Source: Lachnospiraceae bacterium
GTDB lineage: Bacteria > Bacillota > Clostridia > Lachnospirales > Lachnospiraceae
Assembly (NCBI GenBank): GCA_017441265.1
Contig: JAFRYE010000050.1
Coordinates: 1 to 64,000 of the forward strand
Reading direction: 5' to 3'
Length of the DNA stretch: 64,000 nt
Positions 18,739 through 26,347 of the stretch are shown here, piece by piece (the first letter of the stretch is position 1; each line of letters starts with the position of its first letter). Below the pieces are notes generated by a model. That model worked only from the letters and a program-made list of their open reading frames with translations. It did no database searches and was not told the origin of the DNA. Made by a program: the position numbers and the translations under genes.

Positions 18739-18906
18739 TCAGTCGACAACTTCGATATTGTCCAGTATGCTCTTTAAGTTTTCGCGGATCGCCCTCACGT
18801 ACTCCGCACGCAGGTTCGCCTGCTCTTCCCTCTCCTCTGCCGTCAGTCATTCCGTCTGGGACTTGTGATACAGCTCGTTGATTCGTTTGATCGCGTCTTC
18901 CGTCAT
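18739..18906 (-). pseudogene. DUF896 (YnzC-like) small protein gene with in-frame TGA
   Basis: The frame reads MTEDAIKRINELYHKSQTE, then TGA (18847-18849), then LTAEEREEQANLRAEYVRAI and so on to a TGA at 18739-18741. Ignoring the internal stop it is 55 residues and matches DUF896/YnzC small proteins, where the stretch around the stop is commonly TEGLTEEE; the expected Gly codon GGA differs from TGA by one base. A good ribosome binding site (ggaggtgatcgc before ATG 18906) is intact and the rest of the frame is unspoiled, so the change is recent or a sequence error. The family is a helical protein of unknown function in Firmicutes. It lies 11 bp after proB. Confidence 0.85.
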
Positions 18907-18917
18907 GCGATCACCTC

Positions 18918-19760
18918 CTATGCTTTCTTCGTCAAATAATCGATCAAATGGAAGTTTTCATTCTTGTGTGCGCGGAAAATGGTTCCCACGTTGCGCCCTT
19001 CGATCACATGGCGCAGATTTTTCATGTCGCTGCCGTTGCAGATGACCATGTCCGCTCCGGCGTCATTGGCGATGCGGGCGGCGGCAATCTTCGTCGTCAT
19101 ACCGCCGGTTCCGACATCGGAGCCCGCTCCCTTGGCCATAGACTCCAGATCGTCCGTGATATAGTCGATTTCCTCGATGAACTTCGCGTCCGGATTCGTT
19201 CTGGGATCATCGTCGTACAGGCCGTCGATGTCCGAGAGAAGCACCAAAAGATCTGCGTGTATCAATGCCGCTACGATCGCCGAAAGCGTATCGTTGTCAC
19301 CGAACTCGATCTCGTCGGTAACGACGGTATCGTTCTCGTTTACGACCGGGATGACGCCCATGGAAAGAAGTTCCGTAAACGTCGCACGCGCGTTACGTCG
19401 GTTCTCGTCGTGGATCATCGTAAGCTTCGTGATCAGAACCTGCGCCGGCACTTTATTGTACTCCGCGAACAGTCTTTGATATACCATCATGAGTCTGGTC
19501 TGTCCGATGGCAGCGCACGCCTGCTTCACCGACTTTTCCTTCGGGCGCTCGTTGATCTTCATCGTCTTTCGTCCGACTGCAATAGCACCGGACGACACCA
19601 AAACGACGTCCTTGCCGCTGTTGGAGATGTCCGCTAAGATGCGCACGAGGCGCTCCATTTTCACCAGATCCATGTCCCCCGTCTCCGGGTGGGTCAGCGT
19701 TGACGAGCCGATCTTGACGACAATTCTCTTCTTGCCCGCCATCAATGCTTGCCGATCCAT
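18918..19760 (-). CDS. proB: Glutamate 5-kinase (no PUA domain)
   Basis: 280 residues, an amino acid kinase fold only; the C-terminal PUA domain of the E. coli enzyme is absent, as in many Firmicutes. Motifs: RIVVKIGSSTLT at the N-terminus, VSSGAIAVGR, and GGMTTKIAAARIA near the end. It phosphorylates glutamate, the first and feedback-controlled step of proline synthesis. The start at ATG 19760 is seven bases after ggagg; the ATG at 19766 is only one base from it. It is followed by the broken DUF896 gene, the cyclo-ligase and proA. Confidence 0.96.
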   Translation of the reverse strand: MDRQALMAGKKRIVVKIGSSTLTHPETGDMDLVKMERLVRILADISNSGKDVVLVSSGAIAVGRKTMKINERPKEKSVKQACAAIGQTRLMMVYQRLFAEYNKVPAQVLITKLTMIHDENRRNARATFTELLSMGVIPVVNENDTVVTDEIEFGDNDTLSAIVAALIHADLLVLLSDIDGLYDDDPRTNPDAKFIEEIDYITDDLESMAKGAGSDVGTGGMTTKIAAARIANDAGADMVICNGSDMKNLRHVIEGRNVGTIFRAHKNENFHLIDYLTKKA

Positions 19761-19782
19761 ACTCATTCCTCCTAGAAGTTCA

Positions 19783-21459
19783 TTACACCGAAGCCGGTGC
19801 ATATTCCGCGATCAAAGTCTCCGCGATCCGCAGTCCGTCCACGGCTGCGGACAGGATCCCGCCTGCATATCCCGCGCCTTCTCCGCAGGGGTACAACCCT
19901 TTTCGTCCCTCCGCCTGCAGCGTCTCGTCGCGGTTGATGCGAACCGGCGACGAAGTACGGGATTCGATGGCCTGCAGCAGAACGTCGCCGTCGCCGAAGC
20001 CCGGCATTTTGCGGTCAAAGGCCAGCATTCCCTCCTCGATATCGTCCGCCATGTACTGCGGCAGGCAGGAATGCAGTTCGGTATATGTCACGGCTCCCTT
20101 GTTGACCGGCCGGACCGATCCGCAGCCGGTGCTCGGTCGTTTCGCAAGGTAGTCCGCAAATGTCTGAGTCGGTATCCGTCCCTCTCCTACGGAAAATGCA
20201 GCTTCTTCCAACCGCCTCTGGTACTCCATCCCAAGCAGTGCCGGCCGGATCTCCGAGACGTGGGGAGTTTCCGAGAACTCCGGTCTCGAAGCACGCAGGC
20301 GCTCATAGTCCGCGAGGTACTCCTCAGGCGTAACCGTCACAACGATCGCCGAATTCGAATTCTCCTCCGCACGGTCGTAGTTGCTCATTCCGTTGATCGC
20401 AAGCCTTCCCGGCTCGCTTGACGCATTGACGACAAACCCTCCGGGACACATGCAAAACGAGTACACGCCGCGGCCGCTTTTGCACGTATGCGTGACTTTG
20501 TAATCCGCCGCCGGAAGTTTGTCGGCGAACTCTCCGTACTGCGTGCGGTCGATGAACTCCCGCTTGTGCTGCACGCGTACGCCCATGGCAAACGCTTTCG
20601 GCTCCATGGCAAGTCCCGCCTCCGCAAGAGTTGCCACCGTGTCCCGGGCCGAGTGCCCGATGGCGAGCACCGCGACCTCCGCAGGGATCTCCCTCTCGCC
20701 GTCGCGGCCCGCGACGCGAAGCCCGGTCAGCCGGTTGTCCTCCCACAGGAAGCCGGTGACGGCGGTTTCCGTCAAAAATGTTCCGCCCAGCCGTTCGATC
20801 TCCGCCTGCATCCCGGCGACGACCTTACGAAGACGGTCGGTGCCGACATGCGGTTTGTTCTTATAGACAATCTCCCCGGGAGCGCCGAAGCGGACGAACG
20901 TCGTCAAAACGTGACGGCCGCGCCCCTCGCGATCCTTGATCAGGGAGTTTAATTTTCCGTCGGAAAATGCGCCCGCTCCGCCGACTCCGAACTGCACGTT
21001 GGAATTCGGCTCCAGCACTCCGGTCGCAAAAAAGCGTTCAACGTCGTCAGCCCGCTGATCGATCGCTTTTCCTCTCTCGATGACGACGGGTCGAAATCCC
21101 TTTTCCGCCAATGAGAGCGCTGCGAACAATCCGGCAGGCCCCGCTCCGATCACAACCGGACGGGATCCAAGCCTTTTGGTTCCGCACTCGGGGAGCCGGT
21201 ATTCCTTAGGCGTATACACTTCCCACTTTCCGTTCGAACGTCCTTTGGGCGAAACTCCCTCCGCGAGGCGCACCGCCAGCTCATAGGAATAAACAATCTC
21301 AGATTTCTTACGCGCATCCAGTGACTGCCGCAGTATCGAAAGCGCTACGATGCCCGATCCCGCAATTCGCAGTACGGACGCCGCGCGGCTTTTTAAGTCC
21401 TCCTCGCTGTGCGTCACGGGCAAATGTAATTGAGAAATCTTAATCCAGTGCTCTTTCAT
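19783..21459 (-). CDS. FAD-dependent oxidoreductase, COG2509-like
   Basis: 558 residues. A ~95-residue N-terminal domain precedes the FAD-binding GxGxxG motif (VVIGAGPAGLFAALSLAEKG). The later motifs GKLNSLIKDREGRG, AIGHSARDT and the C-terminal GEGAGYAGGILSAA fit the COG2509 family of uncharacterised FAD-dependent dehydrogenases. The reaction is unknown. It ends 22 bp before proB and begins 3 bp after the stop of another flavoprotein of a different family. Confidence 0.85.
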   Translation of the reverse strand: MKEHWIKISQLHLPVTHSEEDLKSRAASVLRIAGSGIVALSILRQSLDARKKSEIVYSYELAVRLAEGVSPKGRSNGKWEVYTPKEYRLPECGTKRLGSRPVVIGAGPAGLFAALSLAEKGFRPVVIERGKAIDQRADDVERFFATGVLEPNSNVQFGVGGAGAFSDGKLNSLIKDREGRGRHVLTTFVRFGAPGEIVYKNKPHVGTDRLRKVVAGMQAEIERLGGTFLTETAVTGFLWEDNRLTGLRVAGRDGEREIPAEVAVLAIGHSARDTVATLAEAGLAMEPKAFAMGVRVQHKREFIDRTQYGEFADKLPAADYKVTHTCKSGRGVYSFCMCPGGFVVNASSEPGRLAINGMSNYDRAEENSNSAIVVTVTPEEYLADYERLRASRPEFSETPHVSEIRPALLGMEYQRRLEEAAFSVGEGRIPTQTFADYLAKRPSTGCGSVRPVNKGAVTYTELHSCLPQYMADDIEEGMLAFDRKMPGFGDGDVLLQAIESRTSSPVRINRDETLQAEGRKGLYPCGEGAGYAGGILSAAVDGLRIAETLIAEYAPASV

Positions 21460-21462
21460 CGC

Positions 21463-22692
21463 TCAAGCCTTCCCGGCAGCCCTCCCTGCGATCACTCCCG
21501 TGGCAAATGCCCACTGCAGGTTATAGCCTCCGCAGTTTCCGTCCATATCCAAAAGTTCACCGGTAATATACAACCCGGGATGACCGATCGCCTCGCACGT
21601 TGCATGGTCGATTGCGGAAAGCGGAATGCCGCCGCAGGTAACCTGCGCGTTGGCAAACGGCCGCGTTCCGGTTACCGGAAGCGTAAGCGCCTTCCAAACG
21701 TCTGCAAGTGCTGCGCATTGCTTTTTCGTTACATCGGAACTCTTCGCCCGCTCCGGTATTCCGGCTCGCGCAAGAGTGAATTTCAAAAGTTTACCGGGTA
21801 TGATCCCCGCAAATGCTGACATCGCGTCACGGTTTACAAACAAACCGCCTGTCCGCCTTGTCAGTTCGTCAGTAAGCTCCTCCCGGGAGTACTCCGGAGC
21901 GCAGTCCACAGTAATTATAACTTCCGTTTTCTCGCGCAGTGCGGATGCCGCAAACCGCGAAAGCTGCATCACCGGAATTCCGCTGATCCCGTACTCCGTC
22001 CAGACGATCTCCCCCGATTCCCGGTAGGAATCGCTTCCGCAGGAAAGCGTGATCTCAGCAGGCATGCGAACTCCGGCAATTTCTTTGAGATTGCCGCAAT
22101 CAAGTGTCAACGGCACCAAAGCGGGCATGTACGGACTGACCGGAATACCTATCTTTCGAAGCATCCGGAAACCGAAATCGCTTTGGCCGAGCCGGTCGCC
22201 GGCCGGACCTCCGCAGGCAAAGACAACGCGCTCCGCAGACAGTTTTGCATCGCCGTTCGTCGTTTTGTAGGAAACCGTATAACCGCCGGATTCCGTAGCG
22301 GTAACTGCCGTCACGTCACACCCGAGCAAAACCCGGATGCGAAGCCTTTCCATCTCGGCCGTCAGGGCATCGACAACGGACGAGGCCTGTTCGGACCGCG
22401 GATAATAATAACCTTTCTTCGCTCTTACGGGGATTCCGATCTCCTCGAAAAAGCGAAGTTCCTCGTCTTTTGTGAATGCCGCAAGGATTGCCCGGATCGC
22501 ATTCCGGTCGGACCCGCGGAAATTGTCCTCGGATTGATCGTCGTTGGTCAGGTTGCATTTGCCGTTGCCGGTGGCAAGAAGCTTCCGGCCGGGCTTGTCG
22601 TTGTGCTCTATGACCGTGACCCTTGCGCCCATGCGGGCTGCCGAAATCGCGGCGAGCATACCGGAAGCGCCGCATCCGATGACTGCGATCAT
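21463..22692 (-). CDS. NAD(P)/FAD-dependent oxidoreductase, HI0933/BaiN family
   Basis: 409 residues. The Rossmann start IAVIGCGASGMLAAI and the family motif GRKLLATGNGKCNLTN are present, as is the C-terminal MDGNCGGYNLQWAFATG. HI0933-family flavoproteins include BaiN of bile acid 7-dehydroxylation, but most members have no assigned substrate. The ATG at 22692 has aaaggag five bases upstream; codons upstream to 22722 overlap the preceding flippase gene and lack support. Confidence 0.9.
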   Translation of the reverse strand: MIAVIGCGASGMLAAISAARMGARVTVIEHNDKPGRKLLATGNGKCNLTNDDQSEDNFRGSDRNAIRAILAAFTKDEELRFFEEIGIPVRAKKGYYYPRSEQASSVVDALTAEMERLRIRVLLGCDVTAVTATESGGYTVSYKTTNGDAKLSAERVVFACGGPAGDRLGQSDFGFRMLRKIGIPVSPYMPALVPLTLDCGNLKEIAGVRMPAEITLSCGSDSYRESGEIVWTEYGISGIPVMQLSRFAASALREKTEVIITVDCAPEYSREELTDELTRRTGGLFVNRDAMSAFAGIIPGKLLKFTLARAGIPERAKSSDVTKKQCAALADVWKALTLPVTGTRPFANAQVTCGGIPLSAIDHATCEAIGHPGLYITGELLDMDGNCGGYNLQWAFATGVIAGRAAGKA

Positions 22693-22703
22693 GAAGGCTC
22701 CTT

Positions 22704-24347
22704 TCACCGCAACAGGCGGCATTTGGTAAGGATCTTAACGATCAATGCGCCCTTTGGCATCGCGAGAAGCTGTTCTTTCGTAACGCCGCGCATCAGGATC
22801 AAAGTTGCAAAATACACGGGAACCGCAAATGCGATCGCCGCGATACAACTGACGGTAACACCCAGGTGGAAATACGTCAGGCAATCGTACAGGCAGCGGC
22901 ACGCGAACGCCATGAAGCCCGATGCGATCGCCGGGATCACAAACGTGGTCCGGATCTCCTGCTTATAATTCAGATATTTTCCGACGGCTCGCCAGTTCAG
23001 AACGCACACGACAAATGCGAACAAAACGTTGGCAACCATCAACGCATAAACGTTCAGCGTTGTAAAGGTAAGCATCCAGTACAGCACAACGGTATGGATC
23101 GCAAGAGCGATCAGGCTGTGGATCACCGGAATGTTCAACCGGTTGATTCCCTGCAGGATTCCGTTCGTCAGCGTCGACAACGCGAAGACGACAATGCTGA
23201 CGCTTCCTAACTGCAGCATGTTGCGGCTGACGATGCGACCGTCTCCGAACAGCATCATCAGGATCGGTCCCGACAATACGGACATGCCCGCCGCGCACGG
23301 GAATGCAATGATCATATTGAATTTTACCGCCGAGGCCACCTTGTCGCGAACGACGTCCATCCGGCCGCGGACATACTCCGCGATCAGGCCGGGAACGATG
23401 GCTGTTCCCATCGCCGAAGCTATCGCCACGGGAACATTGGTAAGCAGTTTATACTTGTTGGTGTAGATGCTCCACCACGTGGATCGCACGGAATCGGAAA
23501 ATCCCTTGGTGATCATCACGTTGTTGAATACATAATTGTCGATAAACCCGGAAATCTGATACACCGTCTGCGATACGACCACCGGAATGACCGTGATGAT
23601 GATCAGATGAACGACTCTTACGGACCGCTCCTGCGCATGCTTCTCCTCGGATCTCCGCTCCTCCGCGATCAGGCGGTTAAACATCTTCCGCGTGCAGAAA
23701 TAGATGAACAAAAGCGAAACCATCGCGGCTACCGCTCCGGCAAATGTTCCGAACGTGCCGCCTGCGGCTCCGTAGGAAAGCTGGTTGTCAAAGCCTTCGT
23801 ACCTGCGAAGCATGTACCATGCGGCGCCCACGCTCACGCAGGCGTTAACGATCTGCTCGAGGATCTGCGAGATCGCGGTCGGAACCATGTTGTTGTGTCC
23901 CTGAAAATAACCGCGGATCACACCCATCAGCGAAAAGACAAAGATCGTCGGCGCCAGTACCTTAAGCGGGATCACGACGCCCGGCATTTCGATCATTCTG
24001 CCGTACAGTTCGGCTCCGAAATAACATACCGAAGTGGCGATACCGCCTACCACCGCACCGAACAGCATCGCATGCCGGAATACGCGTCTGGCGTTTTGGT
24101 GCTGCCCCTGCGTCACTCTGGCGCTGACAAGCTTGGACACTGCCAAAGGAAGGCTGTAAGACGACAAAATGAGCGCAAGATTGTAGAACTCGTACGCCAT
24201 TCCGTAGTACCCCATGGCCTCGTCGCCCAGAAGTCGCGTCATCGGTACCCGGTAGATCAGTCCGATCAGGCGAACTATGACAGACGCCATCGCCAGGATC
24301 GTGCCCTGAACCAGTATATTCGATTTGGTATTCTTCTCGTCTGCCAT
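22704..24347 (-). CDS. MOP-superfamily flippase (SpoVB/MurJ-like polysaccharide exporter)
   Basis: About 547 residues with some 14 membrane segments. The N-terminal part (RVPMTRLLGDEAMGYYGMAYEFYNL) and the repeated VIRGYFQGHNNMVPTAISQ element match the polysaccharide biosynthesis family that includes SpoVB and MurJ-type lipid II flippases. It probably moves lipid-linked cell-wall or polysaccharide precursors across the membrane. The start is uncertain: ATG 24347 is 12 bases after gaggag, and a TTG six bases upstream is better spaced. It stands between ybeY and two flavoprotein genes. Confidence 0.85.
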   Translation of the reverse strand: MADEKNTKSNILVQGTILAMASVIVRLIGLIYRVPMTRLLGDEAMGYYGMAYEFYNLALILSSYSLPLAVSKLVSARVTQGQHQNARRVFRHAMLFGAVVGGIATSVCYFGAELYGRMIEMPGVVIPLKVLAPTIFVFSLMGVIRGYFQGHNNMVPTAISQILEQIVNACVSVGAAWYMLRRYEGFDNQLSYGAAGGTFGTFAGAVAAMVSLLFIYFCTRKMFNRLIAEERRSEEKHAQERSVRVVHLIIITVIPVVVSQTVYQISGFIDNYVFNNVMITKGFSDSVRSTWWSIYTNKYKLLTNVPVAIASAMGTAIVPGLIAEYVRGRMDVVRDKVASAVKFNMIIAFPCAAGMSVLSGPILMMLFGDGRIVSRNMLQLGSVSIVVFALSTLTNGILQGINRLNIPVIHSLIALAIHTVVLYWMLTFTTLNVYALMVANVLFAFVVCVLNWRAVGKYLNYKQEIRTTFVIPAIASGFMAFACRCLYDCLTYFHLGVTVSCIAAIAFAVPVYFATLILMRGVTKEQLLAMPKGALIVKILTKCRLLR

Positions 24348-24390
24348 CGGCAAAAACAACTCCTCTGAAATCAAAATCTCGGTCGGGCGA

Positions 24391-24897
24391 TCACTGTGCG
24401 TCGCGGGTGATCCCCAGTGACGCCAGGATCTCTTCCTGCATGCGCTCCATCTCGGCTCTCTCCGCCTCTTCCATGTGGTCGTAGCCGAAGAGATGCAACA
24501 TGCTGTGGGCCGTCAGAAACGCCATTTCACGCTTTAAGGAATGCCCGTACTCCTCCGCCTGCGCATATGCTCTCTCGACGGAGATCACGATGTCTCCGAG
24601 AAGCAGTTCCCCGCTGTCGGGGTCGAAGTACGATTCCGACATCTCATCGAGCCCGTCGAAATTGCCGGGTTCGGCGTAGTCCACCATCGGAAAGCTCAGC
24701 ACGTCCGTCGCCCGGTCCACGCCGCGGAACTCCTTATTCATCGAGTGGATCGCGGTATCGTCCGTGAGCAGCATGTTGACCGTGCACTCAAACGGACATT
24801 TCACATAGTCGCAGGCGCGCTCGAAAACGCTTCGTAAAATGCTCTCGCAGTCCTCGAACAACTCGCCCGTCCATTCCGATTCGAAATAGAAATTCAC
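24391..24897 (-). CDS. ybeY: Endoribonuclease YbeY, 16S rRNA maturation
   Basis: 168 residues. The zinc-binding motif HSMLHLFGYDH near residue 130 and the upstream RATDVLSFPM stretch identify the UPF0054/YbeY family. It takes part in 16S rRNA 3'-end maturation and ribosome quality control. It starts 2 bp after phoH, a pairing conserved in many bacteria. ATG 24897 is the only sensible start. Confidence 0.96.
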   Translation of the reverse strand: MNFYFESEWTGELFEDCESILRSVFERACDYVKCPFECTVNMLLTDDTAIHSMNKEFRGVDRATDVLSFPMVDYAEPGNFDGLDEMSESYFDPDSGELLLGDIVISVERAYAQAEEYGHSLKREMAFLTAHSMLHLFGYDHMEEAERAEMERMQEEILASLGITRDAQ

Positions 24898-24899
24898 GA

Positions 24900-25895
24900 T
24901 TACTTCTCCTTCTGTCTGTGAACGAAATTCTCGTGTTTCGCCGCAGTTTTCTCCTCGTACGCCTCATACGCCGTGACGATCCTCTGTACCAGGGGATGTC
25001 TGACGACGTCTGCGCCGGTCAATGTGGAAAATGCGATATCCTCAATGTTCGAGAGTACTTTCATCGCCACGTCCAGTCCGGAGATCTGATCGGACGGCAA
25101 GTCTTTCTGCGTGCGGTCGCCGGTCACGACAACCTTGGAACCGAATCCGATTCGCGTGAGGAACATCTTCATCTGAGCCGGAGTCGTATTTTGCGCCTCG
25201 TCGAGGATAATGAACGCATTGTCAAGGGTACGGCCTCGCATGTACGCCAGAGGCGCAACCTCGATCAGGCCTTTCTCCATATTCTTCGTAAAGGACTCCG
25301 CTCCCATGATCTGGTAGAGAGCGTCATACAGCGGACGAAGGTACGGATCAACCTTCTGCTGCAGATCTCCCGGCAGGAAGCCGAGCTTCTCGCCGGCCTC
25401 GATCGCCGGCCGGGTGAGGATGATCCTGTTCACCTCGTCGTTTTTGAACGCGGTCACGGCCATCGCCATGGCAAGATACGTCTTTCCGGTACCTGCAGGC
25501 CCGATCCCGAACACGATCATGTTGTCGCGGATATTATCTACATAGTTCTTCTGTCCCAACGTCTTCGGTTTGATCGGCTTGCCGGTGATCGTGTGGCAGA
25601 TCAGATCCGAATCCACCGAGAGCATCGACTGCTCATCGTTGTCCTTTGCGAGGGACAGCGTGTAATTTACCTTCTGCAGATTGACTTCGGAGCCTCTCGC
25701 GGCGAGCTCTAAAAGCGTCTCCAGAACGCGTCTGGCCTTCGCACACGGCCCTTCTTCGCCGACGATGCGAATCTCTTCCTCCCGTGTCACGATCGTCACA
25801 CGAAGAGTCTTTTCCACCTGTTTGGCATACTCGTCCATCTCGCCGAAAATGACCTTCTGCCGCGAAACCGGAATCCCGGTCAATGTCTCTATCAT
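24900..25895 (-). CDS. phoH: PhoH family ATPase
   Basis: 331 residues with the PhoH domain: Walker A GPAGTGKTYLAM near residue 135, conserved ILTRPAIEAGEKLGFLPGDL and Walker B FIILDEAQNTTP, then TGDRTQKDLP. The N-terminal ~100 residues form a KH-like region. PhoH proteins are RNA-associated ATPases/helicases; linkage to ybeY supports a role in RNA processing. The ATG at 25895 has ggagg five bases upstream; the GTG at 25901 is too close to it. A probable extended -10 promoter lies at 25942-25950. Confidence 0.93.
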   Translation of the reverse strand: MIETLTGIPVSRQKVIFGEMDEYAKQVEKTLRVTIVTREEEIRIVGEEGPCAKARRVLETLLELAARGSEVNLQKVNYTLSLAKDNDEQSMLSVDSDLICHTITGKPIKPKTLGQKNYVDNIRDNMIVFGIGPAGTGKTYLAMAMAVTAFKNDEVNRIILTRPAIEAGEKLGFLPGDLQQKVDPYLRPLYDALYQIMGAESFTKNMEKGLIEVAPLAYMRGRTLDNAFIILDEAQNTTPAQMKMFLTRIGFGSKVVVTGDRTQKDLPSDQISGLDVAMKVLSNIEDIAFSTLTGADVVRHPLVQRIVTAYEAYEEKTAAKHENFVHRQKEK

Positions 25896-25941
25896 CCGCA
25901 CCTCCGAAGTTTCCGTGCGTCAAAAACGCACAATCACGGAT

Positions 25942-25950
25942 AGTATAGCA
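25942..25950 (-). promoter_or_regulatory. Extended -10 promoter of the phoH operon
   Basis: On the minus strand TGCTATACT forms an extended -10 element (TGn-TATACT) with only a weak -35. A short hairpin, gtgcgt / acgcac at 25915-25931, follows in the leader ahead of the phoH ribosome binding site. Confidence 0.6.
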
Positions 25951-26009
25951 AACCTCATCGAAAAATGCCACTTTTTTTTGCAGTTTCTTCCATTGCGGAC
26001 AAGAAGAAA

Positions 26010-26031
26010 GAGGACCGCATCTGCGATCCTC
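26010..26031 (-). terminator. Terminator after rpsU
   Basis: 9-bp stem gaggaccgc / gcgatcctc (one G-U pair), 4-base loop, followed on the minus strand by TTTCTTCTT. It lies 13 bp beyond the rpsU stop. Confidence 0.75.
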
Positions 26032-26043
26032 CGTCATAATTTC

Positions 26044-26220
26044 TTACTTGTACTTTCTCTTGCGAGCAGCCTCAGACTTCTTCTTGCGCTTTACGCTCGG
26101 CTTCTCGTAGTGCTCTCTCTTGCGAATCTCCTGCTGGATGCCGGCCTTAGCGCAATTTCTCTTAAATCTGCGCAGTGCACTGTCCAGAGACTCATTCTCC
26201 TTAACGATAACACTCGACAC
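26044..26220 (-). CDS. rpsU: Small ribosomal subunit protein bS21
   Basis: 58 residues: begins [19 protein letters not shown] and ends RKRKYK, with the family's very basic C-terminal half ([17 protein letters not shown]). The start is a GTG at 26220 preceded by aggtgag five bases upstream. bS21 sits near the anti-Shine-Dalgarno end of 16S rRNA and helps mRNA recruitment. The gene has its own strong promoter and its own terminator, so it is a one-gene unit. Confidence 0.96.
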   Translation of the reverse strand: MSSVIVKENESLDSALRRFKRNCAKAGIQQEIRKREHYEKPSVKRKKKSEAARKRKYK

Positions 26221-26347
26221 GAATTCTCACCTGCCTTCCCGCAATCGACGAAGCTCTCACTTCGACGGTCATACCCATCCCCCGAACGGATCCGACGGGA
26301 TGTCGAATTCTATTGTATCACATTTTCCATGGTTGTCAACAACAAAA
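26221..26347 (-). promoter_or_regulatory. rpsU promoter and structured leader
   Basis: Minus-strand -35 TTGACA (26334-26339) and -10 TACAAT (26312-26317) are 16 bases apart, beginning just after the alaS stop. The ~85-base leader can fold into at least two hairpins: catccc / gggatg enclosing a GC-rich loop, and cgaag / cttcg nearer the start. No known ribosomal protein leader could be assigned by eye. Confidence 0.75.

Noticed and set aside
18847..18849. TGA as selenocysteine or reassigned codon
   Set aside because: TGA ends many intact genes here (for example yifB, rseP and uxaC), so it is not reassigned, and the position expects glycine, not cysteine or selenocysteine.
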